DNA from: JBOGVA01 sp050692195
GTDB lineage: Bacteria > Actinomycetota > UBA4738
Reading direction: 5' to 3'
DNA length: 17,569 bases
Assembly: GCA_050692195.1 (NCBI GenBank)
Contig: JBOGVA010000096.1
Location: 1-17,569 of the forward strand
This document shows positions 11,679 through 17,569 of this stretch, piece by piece. Numbering within the stretch: the stretch's first letter is position 1; each line of letters begins with the position of its first letter. The notes under the pieces were generated by a model. The model ran no database searches and was not told the DNA's origin. It was given only the letters and a program-made list of their open reading frames with translations. A program made the position numbers and the translations under genes.

Positions 11679-12222
11679 CGGCCACTTCGCCTTCGGCGAG
11701 CGCCTGGGCCAAGATGGTCCTGGCCCGGTGCATCCGGCTCTTCACGGTGCCGATCCTCATCCCCAGGATGTCCGACGCCTCTCGGTAGTTGAAGCCCAGC
11801 ACCTCGATGGCCACGAAGGGCTCTCGCAGAGCCATGGGGAGAGCGCGGATGGCCTCGACGATCCGGATCCGGTCCTCGGAAGGGGCAGGGGCGCGGCCGG
11901 GTGCTCGTTCCGTCCCCCACGGCTCCACGACCGACTGGTCGACCGGGGTTTCCCTCCTGGTCTTCCGGTAGGCATCGATGGCGCAGTTGCGCACAATGCG
12001 GAGGAGCCAGCTGCTGAACTTGGCCTGGCCACGGTACGAGGCGATGGCGCGGAACGCCCGCAGGAACGCCTCCTGGGTCACGTCCTCGGCGAGGGTTCGG
12101 TCCCGTGTGAGGTGATAGGCGAAACGCCACGCGTCCGCCTGGTAGTCGCGGACGAGCGACTCGAAGGCGCGAAGGTCCCCCGCTCGAGCCCGGCCGATCG
12201 TCTCCGGTTCCGGCTCTCGCAC
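11668..12222 (-). CDS. ECF-family RNA polymerase sigma factor
   Basis: A 184-residue sigma-70 family protein with only regions 2 and 4. Region 2 spans about 12-90: AFESLVRDYQADAWRFAYHLT, DVTQEAFLRAFRAIASYRG (region 2.2, 47-65) and FSSWLLRIVRNCAIDAYRKTRR (region 2.4, 69-90). Region 4 is near 125-175: LPMALREPFVAIEVLGFNY followed by the helix-turn-helix REASDILGMRIGTVKSRMHRAR. It resembles the RpoE/SigE-like ECF group controlled by membrane anti-sigma factors, and the next gene, overlapping by 11 nt, encodes one. GTG 12222 is chosen because a strong GGAGGAGGGG lies directly upstream; ATG 12249 would precede the transcript start predicted from TACGCT (12257-12252). I found no GGAAC-type ECF promoter upstream, so autoregulation is not evident. 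Confidence 0.95.
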   Translation of the reverse strand: MREPEPETIGRARAGDLRAFESLVRDYQADAWRFAYHLTRDRTLAEDVTQEAFLRAFRAIASYRGQAKFSSWLLRIVRNCAIDAYRKTRRETPVDQSVVEPWGTERAPGRAPAPSEDRIRIVEAIRALPMALREPFVAIEVLGFNYREASDILGMRIGTVKSRMHRARTILAQALAEGEVADEM

Positions 12223-12257
12223 TCCCCTCCTCCGCGCCGGGGCCCACATCAAGCGTA
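12223..12257 (-). promoter_or_regulatory. -10 and Shine-Dalgarno of the sigma factor operon
   Basis: On the minus strand TACGCT (12257-12252) is a -10 candidate; transcription would start near 12245. A GGAGGAGGGGA block (12233-12223) abuts the GTG at 12222, with GGAGG 6 nt from it. The pair favours the GTG start over upstream ATG and TTG codons. The -35 is unclear. Confidence 0.5.
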
Positions 12258-12311
12258 GTCCGGCGCTCGCTCATCCCCTACAACGACGGCCGGGGAGCCG
12301 GGTTTGTTCTG

Positions 12312-12327
12312 TAGAGTCTGGACACCC
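12312..12327 (+). promoter_or_regulatory. Possible near-leaderless promoter of rpiA
   Basis: TAGAGT (12312-12317) ends 10 nt before ATG 12328, and no Shine-Dalgarno sequence is present. It lies 55 bp from the divergent -10 of the sigma operon. No convincing -35 was found. Confidence 0.4.
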
Positions 12328-12993
12328 ATGGATCCCCGCGAGGACGAGAAGCGGGCCGCGGCGCAGGCCGCCGCCGAAGCGGTAGAGGACGGAAGCACGC
12401 TCGGCCTGGGGACCGGCTCGACCGTCGCCCACTTCCTTCCCGCTCTGGCCCGCCGGGGGCTCAACGTCAGGTGCGTGGCGACCTCGCCGGTGACCGAGGA
12501 GGCCGCCCGGGCCCTGGGCCTGGCTGTGGATCCTTTCGATCTGCTGGACCGGCTGGACCTGGCCGTGGACGGAGCGGATCAGGTGGCGCCGGACCTATGG
12601 CTGATCAAGGGAGGGGCCGGCGCCCATACCCGCGAGAAGGTGGTCGCCGCCTCCGCCGAGCGGTTCCTGGTCATCGTCTCGTCGGACAAGCTCGTGGATG
12701 CCCTTCGTCCGCCCGTCCCGGTGGAAGTCCTTCGGTTCGGCCTCTCCGCCACCATGAAGCGGCTGTCCGAGATCGGCCCCGTCGAGCCCCGAGAGTCCGG
12801 ACCCACGCCCGACGGGAACGTCATCGTGGCCCTCACCGGGCCGATCGGGGAGCCGGCTTCGCTGTCGGCCGCCCTGGACTCGGAGCCAGGAGTGGTGGGC
12901 CACGGCCTCTTCGCGCCCGAGCTGGTCTCCGAGGTCCTGGTGGGGCGCCCTGGAGGAGCCGTCGATCGCCTCCCGGCCGGAGGATCACGCTGA
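12328..12993 (+). CDS. rpiA: Ribose-5-phosphate isomerase A
   Basis: A 221-residue cytosolic enzyme that interconverts ribose 5-phosphate and ribulose 5-phosphate in the pentose phosphate pathway. The phosphate-binding loop GLGTGST is at 26-32, DGAD at 81-84, and KGGAGAHTREK at 94-104, which contains the catalytic Glu E103 and K94, the same numbers as in the E. coli enzyme. Length is normal. The frame is open upstream to a TTG at 12304, but that codon precedes the likely -10, so ATG 12328 is used. The gene stands alone: divergent from the ECF sigma operon and convergent with pmt, whose stop is 15 bp away. The N-terminal ten residues are highly charged, as often seen in this family. Confidence 0.96.
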   Translation: MDPREDEKRAAAQAAAEAVEDGSTLGLGTGSTVAHFLPALARRGLNVRCVATSPVTEEAARALGLAVDPFDLLDRLDLAVDGADQVAPDLWLIKGGAGAHTREKVVAASAERFLVIVSSDKLVDALRPPVPVEVLRFGLSATMKRLSEIGPVEPRESGPTPDGNVIVALTGPIGEPASLSAALDSEPGVVGHGLFAPELVSEVLVGRPGGAVDRLPAGGSR

Positions 12994-13008
12994 GGCGCTG
13001 CCTCCCCT

Positions 13009-14484
13009 CTAGACCCAGGACGGGAACCAGATGCGGGCCTTCCAGGCCGCGTGGGAGATGATCCGACCCGTGAGCACGGGCAGGAAGAACAGGAAGACGG
13101 CGACCGCCGCGACGACCAGGAACGCCGCCACCACCGTCGGCCATCGGACCCGATCCGTCCCGACTCGCAACTGGGAGACGTCCCTCAGCGCGTAGACCCC
13201 AGCCAGGACCATGAACGGCGTGACCGGCGTCATGTAGAAGAGGAAGTTCGTTCGGGCCGCGAAGAACCAGGGCCCGAACTGCGAGGCGATCGCCACGAAG
13301 ATGAGGCCCGCTCGCCAGTCGCGCCTGCGGACCCAGGAGAAGAGCGCGTAGGGAATGGCCAACAGGCTCCCCCAGAAGATGACCGGGTTTCCGATGCCCA
13401 GGATCTCCGCGGGCGCCAGGCAGCTGGAGGCTCCCATCTGCGTGCACTTGTAGTAGTAGGCCACCGGCCGGGCCAGCAGGAGCCACTTCCACGCGGGCGA
13501 CGAGTACGGGTGCTCCGCCCGCAGGTTGATGGAGAAGGTCGCCATGCCCTGCTGCACCCTCCACCAGTCCCAGAGCGCCAGGCCGTTGTCGGCCCACCAG
13601 CGTGCGTACGAGGCCACGTACACGAGGACCGGAAGCGCCAACAGAAACAACAGGATGCCGAAGCTCTCGTCCCTGATGGCCTCTCGCAGCGGATGGGTCA
13701 GGCGGGCCCGCCGGCGACGCGTTCGTTCCCAGGCCAGCGCGAGCAGGATCGCCCCTACCAGTGCGGCCCCCCCCGACCACTTGGTGGCGATGGCGGCACC
13801 GAAAGCGAGACCCGCCGCCAGCCGCCAGGGCCGGAAGATCGGAGAGGGAGGGCGATCGGGAGGGAGGTTCAGGAGCAGGGCTTCGTCGTCCCTGTCGAGC
13901 TCCGGCGGTAGCGGAGTTCGCCGTTCGATCCACTGCCGGTCCAGAACAAGGGAGAGGAGGCCGGCCAGGACGAAGGCGGTCAAGAAGATGTCGACCATGG
14001 AGATTCGGGACTGGACGAAGTTCAGGCTTTCGGTCGCGAGCAGGAGCCCCGCCGCGGCCGCCCACAGGACGCTCCCGAACAGGCGCAGGGCCATGATCGC
14101 CACCAGCAGGACCGAGACCGTCCCGAAGACGGCCGATGCCACCCGCCATCCGAAGGGCTCGTTCCCGAAAAGGGCCACCCCTCCGGCCACGATCCACCGG
14201 CCCAGCGGAGGATGCACCGTGAAGGTCTGCTCTCTCGGTGCGTCGAGACCGCACTCCCGGAACGGGATGCCCGCGTCGAAGCACCCGTCCTTCGCGTAGT
14301 AGACCTCGTCGAAGACGTACTCGGGCGGCGTGGACAGGTGGTAGAGGCGGAGGCCTCCCGCCAGGGCCGTGACGGCGAGGATCGCGACGAACGGGCGCGC
14401 GTACCACCGTCGCCGAGCCATCCTCTCGACGCGGTCGGGCTTGACAGGGATGTCCTCCGCGTCGGCGCCGGCCCTCAGCGTCAC
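13009..14484 (-). CDS. pmt: Protein O-mannosyltransferase (PMT/GT39 family)
   Basis: A 491-residue polytopic membrane protein that transfers mannose from polyprenyl-phosphate mannose to Ser/Thr of secreted proteins during Sec export. After a cytoplasmic leader and the first transmembrane helix (about 31-46), the first extracytoplasmic loop has YVFDEVYYAKDG with the essential acidic pair D59-E60, then TVHPPLGRW (89-97), both PMT hallmarks. About ten further hydrophobic helices follow, and the C-terminal half includes AYYYKCTQMG and FFAARTNFLFYMTPVTPF. Actinobacterial PMT genes are commonly divergent from rsmI, as in Mycobacterium tuberculosis (Rv1002c/Rv1003), and the same layout occurs here. 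The GTG start at 14484 has no Shine-Dalgarno sequence; TATCCT lies 6 nt upstream. Likely substrates are secreted and lipoproteins, possibly including ones from this window. Confidence 0.94.
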   Translation of the reverse strand: MTLRAGADAEDIPVKPDRVERMARRRWYARPFVAILAVTALAGGLRLYHLSTPPEYVFDEVYYAKDGCFDAGIPFRECGLDAPREQTFTVHPPLGRWIVAGGVALFGNEPFGWRVASAVFGTVSVLLVAIMALRLFGSVLWAAAAGLLLATESLNFVQSRISMVDIFLTAFVLAGLLSLVLDRQWIERRTPLPPELDRDDEALLLNLPPDRPPSPIFRPWRLAAGLAFGAAIATKWSGGAALVGAILLALAWERTRRRRARLTHPLREAIRDESFGILLFLLALPVLVYVASYARWWADNGLALWDWWRVQQGMATFSINLRAEHPYSSPAWKWLLLARPVAYYYKCTQMGASSCLAPAEILGIGNPVIFWGSLLAIPYALFSWVRRRDWRAGLIFVAIASQFGPWFFAARTNFLFYMTPVTPFMVLAGVYALRDVSQLRVGTDRVRWPTVVAAFLVVAAVAVFLFFLPVLTGRIISHAAWKARIWFPSWV

Positions 14485-14496
14485 GAGCCGAGGATA
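14485..14496 (-). promoter_or_regulatory. Leaderless promoter of pmt
   Basis: TATCCT (14496-14491 on the minus strand) lies exactly 6 nt before the GTG at 14484, so transcription should start at the start codon. No Shine-Dalgarno sequence and no clear -35 are visible. Confidence 0.55.
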
Positions 14497-14551
14497 GCCC
14501 GCCCATGTGTCACGGGGGCCACGGGTGCCGAAGCCCTTCGAACCCGGCGGG

Positions 14552-14564
14552 CATAATTCCAGTC
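14552..14564 (+). promoter_or_regulatory. Leaderless promoter of rsmI
   Basis: CATAAT (14552-14557) ends 7 nt before the GTG at 14565. It is the most AT-rich hexamer in the 80-bp divergent spacer between pmt and rsmI, and there is no Shine-Dalgarno sequence. Confidence 0.5.
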
Positions 14565-15473
14565 GTGGCCGGGACCCTGTACCTGGTGGGCACTCCGATC
14601 GGCAATATGGAGGACCTTTCGGACCGAGCGCGACGGACGCTCGGCGCCGTCGATCTGATCGCCGCCGAGGACACGCGCCGGACCGGCCTGATGCTCAAAG
14701 CTCTGGGCATCCGAGCGCGCCTGGTCTCCTTCTTCGAAGGGAACGAGGTCGAGCGCGTCCCCAGGCTCTTGGAAGTCCTCCGCGACGGGAAGGACGTGGC
14801 GCTCGTGTCGGACGCAGGCATGCCGGCGCTCTCCGATCCCGGCTATCGGCTGGTGGCCGCGTGCGTGGAGGCGGGCATCCCCGTCGACGTGGTCCCGGGA
14901 CCGTCTGCGGCGGTGGCCGCCCTGGTCGTCTCGGGCCTCCCCACCGACCGCTTCGTGTTCGATGGTTTCCTCCCTCGCTCCGGGAAGGCTCGGCGCCAAC
15001 GGATCGAGGCTCTGGCAAGGGAGCCGCGCACGGTCGTGCTATTCGAGTCGCCGCGGCGGGTCCAGGCGACGCTGGCCGACCTCCTGGCCGCCTGCGGCGA
15101 CCGGCGGGTCGCCGTGCTCAGAGAGCTCACCAAGCGCCACCAGGAAGCGCTCCGGGGACACCTGAGCGACGTCCTTCAGGAGGTACGCGGTCGCGAGCTG
15201 AAGGGAGAGGTGGCAGTGGTCCTGGAAGGAGCACCGGGGGATACGCCGGACACGGAGGCCGAACGAGCGGTTCGGTTGGCCGCCGATCTCGAAGCCTCGG
15301 GCCTTCGAAAGCGAGAAGCGGCTCGACGGGCCGCCGAGCTGACGGGGGTGCCGGCCCGTCGCATCTACCAGGGACTGCTGGGCAGCACGAGCGGCACGAC
15401 GAGCAGCTCGCCTCACGGAGCGGCCGCATCCAACCGCGCGCTTCGGGGCCGGCGGGCGAAGAGCTCCGAGTAG
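14565..15473 (+). CDS. rsmI: 16S rRNA 2'-O-methyltransferase RsmI (C1402)
   Basis: A 302-residue member of the tetrapyrrole-methylase-fold family that methylates the 2'-O of C1402 in 16S rRNA with S-adenosylmethionine, tuning decoding at the P site. Diagnostic blocks: LYLVGTPIGNMEDLSDRA (5-22), AAEDTRRTG (33-41), VALVSDAGMPALSDPGY, VDVVPGPSAAVAALVVSGLP, FVFDGFLPR and VLFESPRR, then the C-terminal LELTKRHQE-like section (VLRELTKRHQEALRG). The start is GTG 14565, directly at the conserved VAGTLYLVGTPIGN. The last 25 residues are a Ser/Ala/Arg-rich tail that is not conserved and overlaps the 3' end of the convergent EamA gene by 61 bp. The gene is divergent from pmt, a conserved actinobacterial arrangement. 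Confidence 0.97.
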   Translation: MAGTLYLVGTPIGNMEDLSDRARRTLGAVDLIAAEDTRRTGLMLKALGIRARLVSFFEGNEVERVPRLLEVLRDGKDVALVSDAGMPALSDPGYRLVAACVEAGIPVDVVPGPSAAVAALVVSGLPTDRFVFDGFLPRSGKARRQRIEALAREPRTVVLFESPRRVQATLADLLAACGDRRVAVLRELTKRHQEALRGHLSDVLQEVRGRELKGEVAVVLEGAPGDTPDTEAERAVRLAADLEASGLRKREAARRAAELTGVPARRIYQGLLGSTSGTTSSSPHGAAASNRALRGRRAKSSE

Positions 15474-16324
15474 GCCATCGCCGCGATCACCAGCCCGGCG
15501 CCGCCCCACTGGTGCGCTGAGAGCCGCTCGCCGATCCACACGGCCGCGAACGCCGCAGCGAACAGCGCCTCGCCGGCCAGCAGCACGACGGCCCGGCCCG
15601 CGGTGATCGTGCGTTGGGCCACGATCTGGATGGTGAAGGCCACCCCCGAGCCCAACACGCCGGTCAGGACCAGCAGTGGCCATACCGACGCGGACAGCGA
15701 GGCTTCGAAGCGAAGTCCGCTTCCGGCGGCAAGGGCGAGGTGGAGGGCCGACGCCACTCCCATCTGGGCAAGCGACAGCATCCACGGAGGGAACCGCGGC
15801 GAGAAGCGCCCCACCGCCGTGATGTGCCCGGCCCAACCGATGGCACCGGCAAGCACCAGCAGGTCGCCGGCATGGAGGCGGATCTCCCGGAGGTCGGTGA
15901 CGGAGAGCAGCGTGAGCCCGACCATCGACATCGCCACGGCGACCCAGACGGAAGCCGGCACCCGTTGGCCGAAGAACGCGGCACCCAGGATCGGCGCGAA
16001 CACCACGTACAGGCCGGTGATGAACCCGGCGTTCGTCGCGGTGGTCCGGGCCTGCCCCTCCGTCTGCAGGAGGTAGGCCACGAACATCAGGCCCCCCAGG
16101 ACGAGCCCCGGCCACAGCACCGCCCGAAGTGCTCGGGGCGAGTGGCCGGCGCGCCGCAGCACCGGCAGCAGCGCCACGATCGCCAGGAGGCCGAGCGTTC
16201 TGGACCATGCCATGAAGGTAGGAACCGGCAACGTTCGAAGGGCGATCTTCGTGGCCGGGAAGGTGGCGCCCCAGAGGATCGGGGTCAGGATGAGCAGCAG
16301 ACCGGGGTCGACCCGCCGTCGCAC
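15413..16324 (-). CDS. EamA-family (drug/metabolite transporter superfamily) permease
   Basis: A 303-residue protein with about ten transmembrane helices in two EamA repeats. The first starts with LLLILTPILWGATFPATKIAL and includes TNAGFITGLYVVFAPILGAAFFGQ; the second runs from AGDLLVLAGAIGWAGHITAVG to VLLAGEALFAAAFAAVWIGERL. Both carry the G-E-R/Q end-of-helix motif (FFGQRV and IGERLS). DMT-superfamily members export small metabolites or amino acids; the substrate cannot be predicted. The start GTG 16324 is chosen because TATGGT lies exactly 6 nt upstream, giving a leaderless transcript; the frame is open 33 codons further but that stretch is Arg-rich and crosses the promoter. It overlaps rsmI by 61 bp at the 3' ends and is divergent from the dehydrogenase gene, 50 bp away. 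Confidence 0.9.
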   Translation of the reverse strand: MRRRVDPGLLLILTPILWGATFPATKIALRTLPVPTFMAWSRTLGLLAIVALLPVLRRAGHSPRALRAVLWPGLVLGGLMFVAYLLQTEGQARTTATNAGFITGLYVVFAPILGAAFFGQRVPASVWVAVAMSMVGLTLLSVTDLREIRLHAGDLLVLAGAIGWAGHITAVGRFSPRFPPWMLSLAQMGVASALHLALAAGSGLRFEASLSASVWPLLVLTGVLGSGVAFTIQIVAQRTITAGRAVVLLAGEALFAAAFAAVWIGERLSAHQWGGAGLVIAAMAYSELFARRPRSARLDAAAP

Positions 16325-16336
16325 GGACGGACCATA
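16325..16336 (-). promoter_or_regulatory. Leaderless promoter of the EamA gene
   Basis: TATGGT (16336-16331 on the minus strand), preceded by TG, ends 6 nt before the GTG at 16324. No Shine-Dalgarno sequence is present. Confidence 0.5.
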
Positions 16337-16357
16337 CAGCCGTAGGCGGGGTGCGCG

Positions 16358-16374
16358 TATCCTCCGCTTTAGCC
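16358..16374 (+). promoter_or_regulatory. Possible -10 of the dehydrogenase gene
   Basis: TATCCT (16358-16363) lies 11 nt before ATG 16375, which would give a 5' leader of only a few nt. It is 22 bp from the divergent EamA -10, so the two promoters share a compact intergenic region. Confidence 0.4.
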
Positions 16375-17569
16375 ATGGCGAGGGAACAGACCACGCCGGC
16401 CGTCTCACCACCTGCGGCTCCAAGCCCGCCCGCCCCAGGCGAAATGAACCCCTTCGAGGCGGTGACGCTCTTCTTCGATCGGGCGGCCGACCACGTTGGG
16501 CTGAGCGACGAGATGCGGGAGGTCCTTCGGACCTCCTATCGGGAGCTCACGGTTCAGGTCCCGGTGCGGATGGACGACGAGCAACTCGCGGTGTTCAGCG
16601 GATACCGCGTCCAACACAACGCGGCTCGGGGCCCATACAAGGGTGGGATCCGCTACCACCCGGATGCCGATCTGGACGAGGTGCGGGCGCTGGCCGCCCT
16701 CATGACCTGGAAGACCGCAGTCGTGGACATCCCCTACGGCGGGGCGAAGGGTGGCGTCCAGTGCGACCCCACGGTCATGAGCCAGGGAGAGAAGCAGCGG
16801 CTCACCCGCCGGTTCACCCAGATGATCAGCTACATCCTGGGGGTGAACCGGGACATCCCCGCTCCGGACGTCAACACCGACGCCCAGACCATGGCCTGGA
16901 TGATGGACGCCTACTCGAGCCGGTACGGCTACACGCCGGCGATCGTGACCGGGAAACCGGTGGAGCTGGGCGGTTCCGTCGGACGAGATGCCGCTACGGG
17001 CCGGGGCGTCGTGTACTGCCTGGGGGAGGCGGCCCGAGAGCTGGGGCTGGACCTGCACGGGGCCACCGTGGCCATACAGGGGTTCGGCAACGTGGGGTCC
17101 TGGACGGCTCGTCTCATCGGCGAGATCGGGTGCCGGGTGGTGGCGGTGTCGGACGTGAAGGGTGGAACCTACCGAGGTGACGGGCTCGACGTGAAGGCCG
17201 TGTACGACCACGTGCGGGAGAGCGGCACCGTCGTCGACGCGCCGGGGACCGAGAGCATCACCAACCCCGAGCTACTGACGCTCGACGTCGACGTCCTGAT
17301 ACCGGCCGCGCTGGATCGGGTGATCAACGAGTCGAACGCCGCGGACGTCAAGGCGGGGGTCGTAGTGGAGGCGGCGAACCACCCCGTCACCCCGTCCGGC
17401 GACGCCATCCTCCAGGATCGGGGCCGGATCGTGATCCCGGACATCCTGGCCAACGCGGGCGGGGTGACCGTGTCCTACTTCGAGTGGGTCCAGGGGCTCA
17501 TGTCCTTCTTCTGGACCGAGAAGGAGGTCCTCGAGCGGCTCGAGGGGATCATGAAGCGGAGCTTCCACG
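16375..17569 (+). CDS. gdhA: Glu/Leu/Phe/Val dehydrogenase family (probable glutamate dehydrogenase), 3' truncated
   Basis: The first 398 codons of a gene that leaves the window on the right. The enzyme class oxidatively deaminates glutamate to 2-oxoglutarate with NAD(P), or the reverse. The substrate domain has GPYKGGIRYHP (86-96, K89), LMTWKTAVVDIPYGGAKGG (K113 and catalytic K125) and RDIPAPDVNTDAQTMAWMMD. The Rossmann part has QGFGNVG (235-241). Late blocks AALDRVI, VVVEAANHP and IPDILANAGGVTVSYFEW are typical. Length and motifs fit the 410-430-residue hexameric type, and glutamate is the likeliest substrate, though specificity residues were not checked. The first 23 residues (to the second ATG at 16444) are Ala/Pro-rich and unlike the family; MNPFEAV at 24-30 matches the usual N-terminus, so 16444 is the alternative start. 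Confidence 0.95.
   Translation, partial: MAREQTTPAVSPPAAPSPPAPGEMNPFEAVTLFFDRAADHVGLSDEMREVLRTSYRELTVQVPVRMDDEQLAVFSGYRVQHNAARGPYKGGIRYHPDADLDEVRALAALMTWKTAVVDIPYGGAKGGVQCDPTVMSQGEKQRLTRRFTQMISYILGVNRDIPAPDVNTDAQTMAWMMDAYSSRYGYTPAIVTGKPVELGGSVGRDAATGRGVVYCLGEAARELGLDLHGATVAIQGFGNVGSWTARLIGEIGCRVVAVSDVKGGTYRGDGLDVKAVYDHVRESGTVVDAPGTESITNPELLTLDVDVLIPAALDRVINESNAADVKAGVVVEAANHPVTPSGDAILQDRGRIVIPDILANAGGVTVSYFEWVQGLMSFFWTEKEVLERLEGIMKRSFH

Noticed and set aside
9714..11792. Long open frames on the plus strand opposite the anti-sigma gene (e.g. 10356-11792)
   Set aside because: They are mirror frames of a GC-rich gene, dominated by Arg, Pro, Gly and His, with no motifs. The minus-strand gene has a zinc finger, membrane helix and operon overlaps.
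12992..13004. GAGGC-GCT-GCCTC hairpin between rpiA and pmt as a bidirectional terminator
   Set aside because: The stem is only 5 bp with a 3-nt loop and no T-run on either side, too weak to call.
12833..14506. Long minus-strand frame overlapping pmt in another phase
   Set aside because: It is an Arg/Gly/Pro-rich shadow without transmembrane segments. The true frame has PMT motifs and many hydrophobic helices.

Overview
The window is GC-rich, gene-dense bacterial DNA, most likely chromosomal DNA of an actinobacterium (Actinomycetota). The grounds are the divergent protein O-mannosyltransferase (pmt) / rsmI pair, an arrangement also known from Mycobacterium (Rv1002c/Rv1003); an ECF sigma factor next to a zinc-finger anti-sigma factor; many GTG starts; and many genes that look leaderless. 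I see no rRNA, tRNA, CRISPR array, insertion sequence or phage gene. Genus-level placement is not possible from the sequence alone.

Left part (1-2542), accessory in character: the 5' end of a YCII-family gene on the minus strand; a 312-base gene-free stretch with a 12-bp tandem repeat; a Phd/YefM antitoxin with a RelE/ParE toxin (minus); a divergent MbcA/ParS-like antitoxin with a RES-domain toxin (plus); and a YjbR/MmcQ-family protein (minus). A third toxin-antitoxin module (ribbon-helix-helix antitoxin plus MazF) lies at 5892-6445. All three modules have antitoxin first and overlapping reading frames.

Middle left (2543-5811): a cold-shock protein with a clear terminator, then methionine-sulfoxide repair by msrA and msrB, separated by an oppositely oriented gene for a 33-residue lysine-rich protein. 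Next is a secreted protein that joins RTX-like calcium-binding repeats to a degenerate LytM/M23-like C-terminal domain.

Middle right (6497-12222), all minus strand: an apparent envelope-stress locus, transcribed as ECF sigma factor, large membrane anti-sigma factor with RseB-like and DUF4367-like regions, membrane-anchored M15 peptidase, thioredoxin-fold lipoprotein, then corA. The first three genes overlap and are probably co-translated; the last two follow after gaps of about 50 bp, each with a possible promoter of its own.

Right part (12328-17569), core metabolism and envelope: rpiA, pmt, rsmI, an EamA-type permease, and the first 398 codons of a glutamate/leucine-type dehydrogenase cut off by the window end.

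One theme cuts across the window: about half of the starts lack a Shine-Dalgarno sequence and instead have a -10-like hexamer (mostly TANNNT) 6-11 nt upstream, which points to leaderless transcripts. The other starts have good Shine-Dalgarno sequences. I used this contrast to set several starts.
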